Shown one piece after another: positions 1 through 11,700 of a stretch of DNA of 64,000 nucleotides (position 1 is its first letter; each line of letters opens with the position of its first letter). The stretch is from Ephydatia muelleri (taxonomy: Eukaryota > Porifera > Demospongiae > Spongillida > Spongillidae): assembly GCA_013339895.1 (NCBI GenBank), contig JABACO010000026.1, positions 348,855 through 412,854 of the forward strand. The letters are read 5' to 3'. A model generated the notes under the pieces. That model made no database searches. It had not been told where the DNA came from and saw nothing but the letters and a program-made list of their open reading frames with translations. The translations under genes were made by a program, and so were the position numbers.

Positions 1-7
1 ATTACAG

Positions 8-1269
8 GTCTGCCTTCCTGGTCTGCACATATCTATGGGCATTTTCTTTAAATTATACTCATTACTTGAAGAGGAATGCCATTTGATGGATTTAAAAATT
101 GCATTGCAGATGAATATGGAGCTAACTACTGCATCATATGACGCTTATGTAGCTGCAGTTAAGGACCTTACTACATACAAAGAGCAGTTGGAAGCCATTT
201 GCCTAGAATAGTCAAGTGGGAAGGATTTGTTCAACTACTCTGCCATGATTGTAGGAGAGTCTAGTCCACTTCTCCCCAGTCTGGTAGAGGAGATGCAGCA
301 ATAAGATAGCAGAATTGGTAAGTGGAATGCACTTCGGTACATGGATTATTTGCACCTTCTGATACAGTACTTAGGGTAAACAAAGGGGGGGGGGGGGGGG
401 GGGGTGATCTTGTGAAAGTTACACAACAATGTACTGCACCTCTTTATAACCTCAAACAAAAGTATGCATCTGATGCATGTAGGAACAAATGATCGCTGAT
501 GTTAACCTCAAGCTAGAAAAAGGGTTTGCTGTGTCTGAGGGACCCTTTGTGAAGGGAGTGGAAGCAGCTCTCCAGTCTCTAAATGTACAACGCCAGCAAT
601 ATCATGGTGGCGCATTCATATAGGCAACCATGTACACAAGTCATTGCACATAAAGCGAAATAAATGTAACATACTTTATATCATCTTAATTCCATTTCAG
701 GATCAACATACACACACACTGTGCACATCCCTAATTGACACTGCACTGAAGCACTCACCACAACTGGTCGAGGAAGCAACTACTCTGTGTGAGAAGTAAG
801 ACAGCCTTCTCTTTGTTCTCTCAGTGCCACAACTTATACAATAAGAACTGTATAACTGAACAGGAAAAGAGTACACTTGGTAAGTATCAATCCATTCACA
901 ACATGCATGCATTGCCAATATTAACACATGATCATGATGGCTTTTATTACAGCAGATTCCATACAAGAATTCTTCAGTTATTTAGACCATGCTTTTCCTG
1001 GCATGAAAAGGACAGTAAAGATGCACCTAATCGAACACCATGTCAGTGAATGGGTGGACATGTACAATGCAGGCTTTGGGCTGATGGGGGAACAGGACAC
1101 AGAAGCTATACACAACCATTTCAATCAGTTGTACAGGACGTATGGCAGTATGGCTAACAAAGTACAGAGGCTAAAGTGCATTATGCAAGAACACTACCTG
1201 AGTGTGTGTCCCAGACTGAAGTCTTTGAGGCCAGAAAAGCAAAGCCGAAAAAGAAAACGCAAAGAATAG
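8..1269 (+). pseudogene. Broken transposon-associated gene (uncharacterised family)
   Basis: An acceptor-like AG at 6-7 opens a frame from 8 to a stop at 209-211, containing PGLHISMGIFFKLYSLLEEE. A second block near 517-650 reads VQRQQYHGGAFI followed by GNHVHK one frame away, so a small insertion (an extra TA near 622) breaks the frame. A third block at 928-1269 contains HLIEHHVSEWVDMY and GFGLMGEQDTEAIHNHFNQL and ends in a basic tail. From memory, proteins with this order of motifs are repeated in sponge and cnidarian genomes beside mobile elements; I know no function for them. The 20-nt poly-G tract at 385-404 lies in the interrupting sequence. The frame breaks make a decayed copy more likely than an active gene, but spliced exons cannot be excluded for parts of it. 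Confidence 0.5.
385..404 (+). repeat. Poly-G tract, 20 nt
   Basis: An uninterrupted run of G. Similar tracts lie at 4847-4876 (C), 6421-6444 (C), 22250-22266 (G), 22388-22417 (C), 50110-50128 (G) and 60339-60361 (G). Confidence 0.95.
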
Positions 1270-2148
1270 TGTGTGATTTATATTTGTGTCAGTATATCCA
1301 TATAAGTAACAGTTATGCTTAAGTCTCACATGTACATTATGAGAGGACCACTTCGCTATTTAAAAAACCTGCCCTGTTCAAAGCGTTGCCACGACGCGCA
1401 GAAAATAAGCCCCATTACACCCTAAATAGAACCAAATTCAGCCATATCTTGAGTACACGTTTCTAAAAGAGTTATAGTTGGCCTGGCGGATTTCTCAAAA
1501 AAGCCTAGTGGACACGAACAACTCAAAATAAAGAGCATTTAGTCTCGGCCCTCTCTTCTCGCGTATGTAAATACAACAAAGATGAAACTTGTACTGTTTT
1601 AGTCCTCGAAGGGCGCCTGACCGAAATATCAACTCATAGTGAGCTTACGTTGTACGGATAAAGAAGGATAACATAAGCCACATTCCAGTGCCATGCGGTA
1701 GCTAGGCCTGTCTCCAAACTGGGGTTGGGGACGAGACCTAATGTCCAACTTTTTCAATGGAATGAAACAACCGTTATAAAGTCTAATTAATAAATGGCAA
1801 TTACACTCATTCCTTAATTAAAGAAATGTAAATCAATCACTGACCATCTAATTAAACCTTCAATAGAGTTTAAATTAATGGTGAGTTTGATCTGTGATTA
1901 GAATTTTTTCATAACAAAAATGTACCAATTGAAATAATTGATTGACATTATACTTTTGGACTTTATTGCCTACTAAAAAATAATAACCACAATACAGATT
2001 GTTGCAAATTATTGGTTCATGTTAATTAACATTATTGTTGTTGATTTTAGTTAAATATTAAAGGCATGTTGTTCCTTTTCTAAGATCTTGGCACGTTGGG
2101 TTTGGATTTTTAGGTGTTGGTCACTATTTTGCTTGCATTGTCGTACGC
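1270..2148. other. No recognisable gene
   Basis: AT-rich sequence with no open frame that looks coding. A short string at about 1727-1740 (GGGGACGAGACCTA) resembles the terminus of the palindromic element that follows, which suggests an older related insertion. Confidence 0.5.
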
Positions 2149-2238
2149 TAGTCTCGTACCCAGACCTGTTTACGTAAGCAGTATCGCATGTAGCATTAAT
2201 ATACATTGCTTACGTAAACAGGTCTGGGTACGAGACTA
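2149..2238. mobile_element. Palindromic MITE-like element with 32-bp inverted arms
   Basis: The left arm at 2149-2180 begins TAGTCTCGTACCCAGACC and is the exact reverse complement of the right arm at 2207-2238, with a 26-bp loop. Both arms are followed or preceded by GTACG-like flanks, so the symmetry runs slightly further. A similar terminus (GGTCTGGGAACGAGACTA) occurs alone at 21462-21479. A foldback of this size with no coding capacity fits a small non-autonomous DNA element. Confidence 0.75.
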
Positions 2239-2994
2239 GTCGTACGCGGCTTCAGTGGCATCACCAATAAATCGATGGGACATGTAGTTTGCGGGAACCA
2301 AAAACATGCTGAATATTCTGGCACGTTACAGAGAGCAATGATAGGTCTAGAGTCTCTGTCAGGAATCACTTACATGCACGTACTCTGACGTGACAGCAGC
2401 GCCTCAGCTCAGTGCCTCGCGCAAGCTAGCCAGGCTGATTTCGTCCAGCTTTGCATGCAAGCGTGGATCCTTTATATTATCTCCTGTTTGCTTTTTCCAC
2501 ATATATAATGTAGTGACGTATTTATATTACCTGACAGGTGTAAAAAGCAGAATTAGCGAAGCGATGACGTATTTGAATCTATATATAGAAATGCTGATCT
2601 CAATCTGCACACATTGCAGGAGACCCACAAGGGTATGATGTATACGCGACTCTACAATAATGGTGAGTGTTAAAAAACCAATATGCATATAGTATTAGGC
2701 GAAATCAGTCCCATTACAACCAACACATGCACGGGTCATACCATATATCATCTCTGTACATTTAGCCACTGTCATTGCTTCCTCTCTGTTATCTTACTCG
2801 GAACGAATCGTGGAATTAACTAGATGACAGTGTTGTTTCATCAACGATCGCCAACCGTCATATCACAACTTTTAGGAATGTTGACTTGCATGAGTCATAA
2901 ATATGCAAGTTCACTCATAGGCAGTACAAAAGTGTATCATCAGGTGCAATTACTTCCATCGGCATTGCTATCATATTGTACAAATTCGCATTAG

Positions 2995-3879
2995 GCATCA
3001 AATACCGAACATGTACAGGAAAACAAGTGGCTCACCAAATTAAAGGAACTATGGTCACTATTATTCAGTGGAATATTTCCAACAACCCAAACAACAGACC
3101 AGACAACAAACCAGACAACAAACCAGACAACAAACCAGACAACAAACCAGACAACAGACCAGACAACAGACCAGACAACAGACCAGACAACAGACCAAAT
3201 AACAGGCCAAACTACAAAGCAGTTAACAACCGAGACAACAGACCAAACTACAGAGCAGTTAACAACACAGACAATAGACCAAACTACAGAGCAGTTAACA
3301 ACCGAGACAACAGACCAAACTACAGAGCAGTTAACAACACAGACAACAGACCAAACTACAGAGCAGTTAACAACCGAGACAACAGACCAAACTACAGAGC
3401 AGTTAACAACACAGACAACAGACCAAACTACAAAGCAGTTAACAACCGAGACAACAGACCAATCTACAGAGCAGTTAACAACACAGACAATAGACCAAAC
3501 TACAGAGCAGTTAACAACCGAGACAACAGACCAATCTACAGAGCAGTTAACAACACAGACAACAGACCAAACTACAGAGCAGTTAACAACACAGACAACA
3601 GACCAAACTACAGAGCAGTTAACAATTGAGACAACAGACCAATCTACAGAGCAGTTAACAACCGAGACAACAGACCAATCTACAGAGCAGTTAACAACCG
3701 AGACAACAGACCAATCTACAAAGCGGTTAACAACCCAGACAACAGACCAAACTACAGAGCAGTTAACAACCCAGACAACAGACCAAACTACAGAGCAGTT
3801 AACAACCCAGACAACAGACCAGTTAACAGACAAGGCAACAGACACATCAGCAGACGCTCATCGTGAAGGTGAGATTTGA
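2995..3879 (+). CDS. Thr/Gln/Asp-rich tandem-repeat open frame, possible mucin-like exon
   Basis: A 12-bp repeat (about 3090-3190) passes into a 36-bp repeat (about 3200-3835). Several frames stay open because the units are multiples of three. The most protein-like frame runs from 2995, just after an acceptor-like TTAG, to a stop at 3877-3879. It reads TTDQTTNQ and then 12-residue units such as TTETTDQTTEQL, preceded by a short hydrophobic stretch (LWSLLFSGIF). A donor-like site GAAG|GTGAGA at 3868/3869 closes the possible exon in phase 1. Thr-rich units of this kind would suit an O-glycosylated extracellular stalk. There is no good start codon in this frame and no second exon was found, so it may equally be a non-coding minisatellite. 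The opposite-strand open frame (SVVWVVN units) looks like a by-product. Confidence 0.35.
   Translation, partial: ASNTEHVQENKWLTKLKELWSLLFSGIFPTTQTTDQTTNQTTNQTTNQTTNQTTDQTTDQTTDQTTDQITGQTTKQLTTETTDQTTEQLTTQTIDQTTEQLTTETTDQTTEQLTTQTTDQTTEQLTTETTDQTTEQLTTQTTDQTTKQLTTETTDQSTEQLTTQTIDQTTEQLTTETTDQSTEQLTTQTTDQTTEQLTTQTTDQTTEQLTIETTDQSTEQLTTETTDQSTEQLTTETTDQSTKRLTTQTTDQTTEQLTTQTTDQTTEQLTTQTTDQLTDKATDTSADAHREGEI
3090..3835 (+). repeat. 12-bp and 36-bp tandem repeat array
   Basis: The array starts with units of the type CCAGACAACAAA and changes to about 17 copies of a 36-bp unit containing GAGCAGTTAACAAC and CAGACCAAACTACA. The alternation ACCGAG/ACACAG every other unit shows that a 72-bp higher-order unit was amplified in the middle of the array. 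Confidence 0.9.
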
Positions 3880-4844
3880 ATCTACCGCTTAGTTATCGTT
3901 TTAAGACATGACTATCCGATAAGTTTAACGATTTCTTGCAATCTAATTGCGCGTTTTAGGCTGCTTCATGCGATTCCGCCCTCTAGCAGTTAGACCACCC
4001 GCCCTTTATCACCATCTTTAAATAGCAAAGTTTTAACGGCGAGATTTATAAGTAGTGCATCATGATATTATTTATGCAGTATAAACAGGATGCATGAGGT
4101 AAAAAAATACAAGACCGTACCACCCGTCTTCAATTAGAGCTGCGATGGGCAGTGTCGATAACATGCATGTATTAATAGAAGCGCTCTCTTTAGTTGTCTT
4201 GATGGTCATCAACTACAATTCTGATTTCGGTGTGGAATGTAAACAAAAGTGCATCACACGTGCATTTAGTTTTGGAACTCAGAATTACTGTATGACCGGG
4301 GTCGTGCTGATCTGCTGAGTGTAATGCAATTAGAATCATTGTCTCTGCATGGGGTTGCTGTCTATCCGTGCATGTTTTCATGGAAAGCCTTTAAAGGCAA
4401 GGCAAATGAGATCGTGCTGGTTATACATGTAAATGCATGCATGCATGCATGCCCGGCATTGTACATGCATATGGCAGGGGGGCTGCTTGCGCGTTGCATT
4501 CTGTTCGGCAGCAAAAGGCGCCTTCCGCAGTTCAAAGGTTAAAAACCAAACCAGTGATTTGTTTAGACCAAAATCAGCTCTAATAACAACTTCACCGATT
4601 TCAGCCAACCCATCATCGACATTTGACCTCAATGAAGTTATGCATGAAAAGTATGATTTACTTTTAGCATGCACATGCACGGTTTGGGATATGCAGTAAT
4701 ATTCAATGTGCTGAACTGACGATGCAATGTATTAATTATATTCATTATATCTTAAATGCACTTAACACGTAGATGGGAAGTGAGCATATGGGGTTATGAC
4801 ATAAACAGGTAGTCCACTGTAATCTTGCTGTCCTAGCACATATC

Positions 4845-4877
<33 letters not shown>

Positions 4878-4969
4878 CCCCTCATAACATCAACTTAGCA
4901 TCCCATAGAAATGGTACGCAATTTTTGCTACATTGAAGTGTAGCACTTCGTTTGCTATTTTCAAACAAT
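3880..4969. other. No recognisable gene; poly-C tract
   Basis: No open frame here looks coding. A poly-C run of 30 nt lies at 4847-4876, and a short ATGC-rich palindromic run at about 4435-4452. Confidence 0.6.
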
Positions 4970-6170
4970 TCAAACAACACATACAGACAGCTGATGTGAT
5001 GCACACAAACTGCATAGCCATTTGGATTTTGTTCCCCAAACTGTGCATGGTATGTTCTCACACTCCTTATGATACCATTCTCGACAGTTATCAGCCATCC
5101 AGTTATCTTCAAAAAATCTTCTGTGCATAAGGTATTTGAAAATTACTAAAACGCATTGAATGGCTATATTGCTAGTTACTAGCATTGAAAACCCACATCA
5201 GTTATGTGCAGGTGTGTAATAATATCCTTGCTACTACCTGCAACCTCTTCATTGCTTTCCAAAAATGTTCTTCAGCCATGAAGCAATATCAGAATGCATT
5301 GATTTATTACTCACAGTTATAGAGCTTTGACTCTGCAGTTAGGACATCCTTTAACAAAGGAAGCTAATAACCTGCATCCTTTGCAGCACCTTCCTGCATG
5401 CTTCTTGTATGAAATTGGATCTGCACAATCAAAATATCCTGATTCCTCAACTACAGTAGAACATTCTTTCTCTTTTTAGACATAATTCTGGAAGTTTTTA
5501 AGTCTTGGTAAGTGGTACAATTTAAGCGATTGAAGAGTACTTTTCCAAAGGACTCTTTCTACCATCGTGTTGGGATTTGTCTAACAGGACTAAATATGCC
5601 TTTGTTGTGGTGTTTCATGTTGTAATCTCGATGAGGGTCCTGTGCCTTGTCAATGTTTCACTTGGCTGATTGAAACACTCCTTTCTGCATTTGTGCCATC
5701 CTTGCAACTATTTCTTCTGTTTCCTGGCTCCCTTCTTCTAAATGATTTTCCTCAACATTGCTGCTCTTACTTTCTGAATTTAGTTCATTCTCATAGGGAG
5801 AACAGCATATTCACCCTGGATAAAATCTACATACCTGCAGAACATTAATTCGATTGGCGTAAGACCAGTTGGTTTGTGTACAGATGTACAATTCGCAAAC
5901 AACACCCCATGCATCAAGCCACCCATGCATCAGGAGACCACACCCCATGCATCAAGAAATATGTTCCTATCATCTTGTTTATCACTAACAAGTTTCAACG
6001 ATGTTCAATGGAGCGTTGGTTGTATCGCTCAATACATTATGCGTGATAAGCTGTGTTTCACAAGTGAAAAGGTGCTTGTTTATACTATTGACAAACTCCC
6101 TCCCTTGATCACTAAGGATAATTAGACCATGATAACATGGAACATACGTTTCTTTAGTATCCTTTTATGT
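4970..6170 (-). pseudogene. Ty3/gypsy-type retroelement relic: integrase core, C-terminal part and PHD-like finger
   Basis: Read on the minus strand from 6170 downward, the translation gives an integrase-core block around 6000-6130 (LIILSDQGREFVNSINKHLF, with the DQG-REF signature), then about 5830-5880 the block TGLTPIELMFCRYVD, typical of the integrase C-terminal region of Ty3/gypsy elements, then a charged block ending near 5650 and NIDKAQD...DYNMKHHNK near 5560-5660. At 4990-5100 the frame reads CREWYHKEC and later WLCSLC, the second half of a PHD-type zinc finger. The blocks lie in different frames with stops between them, so the element is dead. No reverse transcriptase or long terminal repeats were recognised. 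Confidence 0.7.
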
Positions 6171-6956
6171 GAAAAATCACTTTCGTCATGTGTTTATTTT
6201 TATTTTTAAAACCCAATGTGAACTTTAATTGCCCAGTGTAATCAGATGGATTACAAAAGAAGACATGCACTTAGACTGACACTTTGGTTAGAACTCCAGG
6301 GCATCTTTCTTTTCTTATCTTTGGTCTAGAACGCACCAGATAATTTCTGTCACTCACTCAATTTGTAACTTCTACTACTCGCTCATCATCTGCTAACAGA
6401 AAACGATCTTAATTAAATCACCCCCCCCCCCCCCCCCCCCCCCCTTCATTTAAACACCATCAGACACTTGTACTTCAATCGCCTTCCTAGGATTTGGAGC
6501 TTGCAACAGTAAAGTAGACTTGAATAAGTCCTTTTAAAGACGTTGAGGAACGTATACTATGGTTTGTACTGGAACCATTATCTGGCACACTAGAGCTCTG
6601 TGATTCATACTTGCCGTGGAGCATGTCCCTGCAACTCCTGTGCTTCTCTACCTGCACAATTAACTCAACATCTTAGTTACATGGCTACTGTCCTTCCATG
6701 ACACGTAGAAACCACTGCACTTAACCATCCTGTCCATAACATTAATAGCCTAAAACACTGGATCTCTTTTGGAATCAATAAACCGCATTGTTCAGGAACA
6801 ACGGATGATTACACGTACTAACTGTGCATATAAAACATTTCACGTACACTATGATTTCATGCTTCACACATCATTACTGTATCAGAATGTTAACATTTCA
6901 GATACATTATACGTGGAAGTAACGTTTATTTCTCGTAGATGTAGCTGTTGAGATAT
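6171..6956. other. No recognisable gene; poly-C tract at 6421-6444
   Basis: The sequence may include more decayed retroelement upstream of the integrase relic, but nothing could be assigned to a family. A 24-nt poly-C run is present. Confidence 0.4.
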
Positions 6957-7170
6957 AAAGGGACCTAAGCAAATTTCCAGTACGCGCAATAGAAATGTAA
7001 CGCTTTCGTTGAAATGTATGGCTAATTATAAATTAAGAGCTTGACAAATCCATGACAGATACTCCGATTCTCAGTGCGTTAGAAGCAATGGGTAGATGAC
7101 ATTTTAGACTTCTAGAATATCAAAGAATCTTGAAAGAAGAAAAATAGCGTTAGATCCTTTTCGCGACCAT
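6957..7170 (-). mobile_element. MITE copy a, family with GGGATCGTTT...AAAGGGACCTA ends
   Basis: The copy begins with a partial terminal inverted repeat (AAAGGGACCTAAGC) and ends with its inverse (TAGATCCTTTTCGCG). The interior contains the family word CAATAGAAATGTAACGC and a run matching the copies at 11594-11759, 27800-28060 and 60750-60992. It lies in the opposite orientation to the last two. Confidence 0.7.
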
Positions 7171-7201
7171 ATAGTAGCCAGAGTGAAATGGGTCATGAAA
7201 T

Positions 7202-7220
7202 CTAGCGCGCGCGCGCGCGC
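7202..7220. repeat. GC dinucleotide run
   Basis: A short (CG)n tract capable of Z-DNA, in otherwise AT-rich sequence. Confidence 0.8.
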
Positions 7221-7597
7221 TAGTAAGTGATTGGCACAGTATCCAACGAAATAGTGGGCAACAAAGACTCAGCTCCAGTTGACCTTTAAGAGGGCAACTG
7301 CACATGCTGTTCTTGCACGAATGACACAGCCTACTGGTAGGAGGTGACTGAAGTTGCAAAGGTGCATGTGATGTGTAGTGTGTTTGTAAAAAGTTAGGGT
7401 AATGGGTGAGGAGCAGGATGGGATGGAGTGAGAGTGGAGGGGAGGAAGAAGAGAGGTGGGAGGGTATCACTTTTCTGATATTATCAGCTAAGAATTGACA
7501 CTATAGGTAGGCTCAAAGTGGATATGGGGTGCAAGAAGGGAAGCCCTCCTGCCATGCAGCTACACGTAGCTGTCCCATTACTCTCCATTCACATCCA

Positions 7598-7960
7598 TAC
7601 CCACCCTCCCCCTCACCCACCCCTCCCCCTCACCACCCTCCCCCTCACCACCCCTCCCCCTCACCACCCTCCCCCTCACCACCCATCCCCCTCAACCACC
7701 CTCCCCCTCACCACCCCCCCCCTCACCACCACTCCCCTCACACACCCCTCCCCCTCACACCCCTCCCCCTCACCACCCCTCCCCTCACCACCCCTCCCCC
7801 TCACCCACCCCTCCCCCTCACCACCCCCCTCCCCCTCAACCCGCCCATTCCCTCCCACCCTCCCCTCACCCGCCCTCCCCCTCACCACCCCCCCACGCCC
7901 CCTCACTACCCTCACCACCCCTCACCTCCCCTCACCACCCCTCACTCTCACCACCCCTTC
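7598..7960 (+). repeat. Pyrimidine-rich CCCCTCACC minisatellite
   Basis: About 360 bp of irregular units of the type CCCCTCACCACC, nearly free of G on the plus strand. Long open frames here (Pro/His/Ser-rich on plus, Gly/Arg-rich on minus) are a by-product of the repeat, not genes. Confidence 0.9.
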
Positions 7961-8773
7961 TCCCCATCCAGCCACCCTCCCCACTCCATGCTCAAGTGCA
8001 CCCCTCCCCACCCACTGTTTATGGGCCAATAGGCCCTTCTTATATTGGAGGCTACTGTATATTTTTATAACCGCAGCTTACTGTGCCTATTGGATATTCT
8101 GACCACTAAACTGAATCCAAAACTAAATGGTATAGCCTATAGGCATAATGCCCATAAACAACAATCTAAACAACCATGTCAATTACCCTAGCATATGAGT
8201 TGAATGATTTCAAACAATGTCCATCTTGTTCATGAGTCTAAGTGGCCATTATAACTCTTGTATAGTACTGTTTTTCCAATTTTCAAAAGTGCTTTTATTA
8301 ATTCCCAAATATGTAACACTTAACATATTAAAATCCAACCTCTTAAAGCAATCAGAATGTACAAATCATGGAACAAGATGCATCCATTGTGCAATTAAAT
8401 ATTATGCTGTCCTCACCAAATCATCTGAGAATATTTTAATTGCATAATAATATGCATTATATTTCATGCAAGCTAGTCTAATGTTATAACGCCTAATGAA
8501 TATAACTAGGTATAAACAATGTTTTTTAATAAACTCTTAATACATACGATGCATACATCATATGTCACAAATTTATATTTCACTAAAGGGTAAACCTGCA
8601 CCTTCATCCATACCAGTCCCAGATCTCCATTTTTTCCTGCTGCCTCGTAGCATACTTGTACACAAATAGCATGATGCAATGGTGCAATTGTTTAAATAGT
8701 CCTGGGCATTTTAATGATTTCAAATGATGCCTCTATGTATGCTATATATGGAAAAAAAAAGTGCTAAAATTTA
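7961..8773. other. Upstream region of the Roco-CARD gene; no gene seen
   Basis: AT-rich sequence with no recognisable exon. No leucine-rich-repeat exons were found here, although many Roco proteins carry them upstream of the GTPase domain. Confidence 0.5.
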
Positions 8774-11700
8774 ATGTATTGTTCTGTGACAGTATTGCGA
8801 CAATTACATCTTACTTCCCCCCTTCCCCCACCTCGCAACCCCAATAAAGCTACAAGGCTACAGCACGAGGAATACATGAAGCAAGGCTTAGTAACAGTGC
8901 ATACTATCAAATGTCTGGTGCTGGGGATAGCAGGTGTTGGGAAAACATGTTTAAAGAGGCTCCTTCTATCAGAGAACACATGTACAGCTCGTAATAGCAC
9001 AGGTGTGGCTGAAAATCCAGTACAGGTCCTGGTGGGTTCGTCCTTCACCTCACAAATAGCATGTGTGGAAGAAGAAAGTACAGGGAGGTGGGAGGTATTG
9101 GATGAGAACAAGCGAATTCAAGTCTTAGCAAGAGCGTGTAAAGTGAAACAAGACTCACTGAGTAAAGCTCCATCATCTCCCAGAAGGGATGAATTAAGTG
9201 AACAGACTTTTGAAGAAATAGTCAGTGCATTTATTAATGGATACAAAACCAGAACTGGTGCAAAGGTGAATTTAATTCACTTTATTGATAGTGGTGGTCA
9301 ACCCGAGTTTCTTGATCTCTTGCCTGCCTTTGTTCAAGATGTGTCTGTGATCCTCTTTGTAATCAACCTATCTGAAAAGCTGAACGACTGTCCCATGATA
9401 AGTTTCTACAAGGACAACAAACAACTCGGATGCCAATACAAGTCCTCAGTCTCACACAGGCAGGTGTTGGAGCAGTGTGTGCGGGCTGCACATGTTAGGA
9501 ATGTCCATCCAAAGGTGTTTGTAGTGGGAACACACAAAGATAAGGCTGATAACTGTCCAGAAAGCAAGCAAGAAAAGGATAGAATAATTAGAGAAGTGAT
9601 GGGTGTAAATAAAACATATCTGGTTCACAAGAAAGGAATTGAGCTAATGTATGATGTCAATAGTGAAAATCCAAATCAATATGATATGGAAATTGCACAC
9701 ATGCTGAAGCAAGCGATTGTGGCACAATGCAGAGTAGAAACCTCAACCCCTATGAAGTGGTTTTGTTTTGAGAGGCTTGTAAGATGTGAAGCTACTCAAG
9801 GACTTGTTACCATGAGCGATTGTCAAAAGCTTGCTGAAAGGTTAGATATAGATAAGGAAGGCTTGAAAAATGCTCTCCTCCACATGGTAAAATACAATGT
9901 CTTTCTCTGGTACCATGATGTAAAGGGTCTTGAAGATGTAGTATTTTGTGATCCTCAGGTCATCCTGAAAATAATTACAGCTTTAGTCCAGTGTAAACAT
10001 GAGCTAGCTGGGGGTGGTAATGCACTATATTTTTCTGACGGTGTAAGCGATATGTGGTTGGAAAAATTGAGGGATCATGCTATAGTTAGTCATGAATTTC
10101 TTTATCTTCAGAAATTCAGAGAGTATTTTGTCAATGACATCTTTTCAGTTCAGAATTTCACTACTCTGATGTGCCATCTCTTTATAATGGTCCTCTTGGA
10201 AGATGGCAGCTACTTGATGCCAGCCCTCTTGAACCCACAAAATCCAGAAAAGTTTTGTAGAACATGTTCTGAAGCTGCTCCACTACTAGTTTGCTTTCCA
10301 GATGCTTGTGTTCCTTATGGAATGTTTAGCAAGTTGTTAGTTTTCTTACTGAAGGAGTGTGTATTTGTTAAAAAAAATAATGTCCCAGTTTGTCTCCATA
10401 GGAATTGTGCTTCATTTCAGCTCAAAACATTTCCTGCTCAATTCACCATCATTGATTCAGTAGCATACATAGAAGTGCATCTTGAATCTGGCGAGTGTAT
10501 CAAAGAGACATGTCCTAGAATTAGAAAGCTTATTCACGATGGTATACTGAGTTGTGCTGGAGTACTCCATTACAGTGGTGGGAAAGATTTGAATGATGGT
10601 TTCTTCTGTTCAAACGAATCATGCCGACATGCTGCTTCACCTTATAAGGAAAAGCCCAGAATGGCCAGGTGCTGCTATTGTTCACAATTCATGAATCTTA
10701 CTGACATGCACACTGTTTGGCTAAATAATGAAGGTATGTGTATATTCACAGATTGATGTTGTCACATAGCCCTTATAATGCAAAGCTTTCATTACGTACA
10801 CCTGTTGGGGCCATCCATCAAATGCAAAATATTGCATGTACAGTCGAAATTGTTCACAGCAAAAACAGATTGATGCATGTCACTAGAAATCAATAATAGG
10901 GCACTCGTTTTTGAAAAACGAGTGCCCTATTATTGATTTCTAGTGACATACATCAATCTGTTTTTGCTGTGTTCAATTTTATTAAAGACTATTATTATTC
11001 TTGTCGTTTAATTGTCAACTAGGAACTAATCAGACTATATACGAAAAACATGAATTGGTGCAAAATCAAACAATGTATGAAATCCACAAATAGCTTTCCA
11101 TTTGGATAAAGATAAACACGTGGTTATTTTTACAGCTAACAGACAGAAAACACTTCTCTTCTATATTAGGAGCTAACCTACTCTCATTCATTACACAGTG
11201 ACAACTGGATCGTTTATTAATCGTACTGAATGTGATGAAAATCTTCTCAAGGACTACAGTAAGGTCTATATATATTACATTTAAGTTTTATTTTACCAGG
11301 ACCCACGCACATAGGACCCAGGATCAACGCTCCTGAGTCTATAGGCTCCATGCCACGGTTTTCGATCAAGCGTTTAAACACTATCATAACGAAGCGTTGC
11401 CTCAACCGTCCGCTGCATGGCATGCATAAATCCATCGAAAACACTACAGATATGATACGTTAATTATTACAGTATGGCCGCATAAATACGCATGCACTAG
11501 CTGAATGAGCTAATTCGAAATTTAGTATCGTAGAAACCACATTGTTTCTTGGTCAGCTCGACATTTTGCCGATTATTCTGTTAACACATCATAAAATTTC
11601 CAGTGCGCGCAATAGAAATGTAACGCTTGCTTTGAAATGTATAGCTAATTACAAATTCAGAACCTTGCAACTCGATGACAGATACTCCACTTTTCAGTGC

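Noticed and set aside
3090..3835. CRISPR-like array
   Set aside because: Units are directly adjacent without unique spacers, and the genome is eukaryotic.
2991..3845. Minus-strand 284-codon frame of SVVWVVN units
   Set aside because: Reverse complement of the Thr-rich repeat; no supporting splice sites or domain, and a membrane-like repeat of this kind is a common artefact.
7518..8102. Pro-rich plus-strand frames
   Set aside because: Confined to the CCCCTCACC minisatellite.
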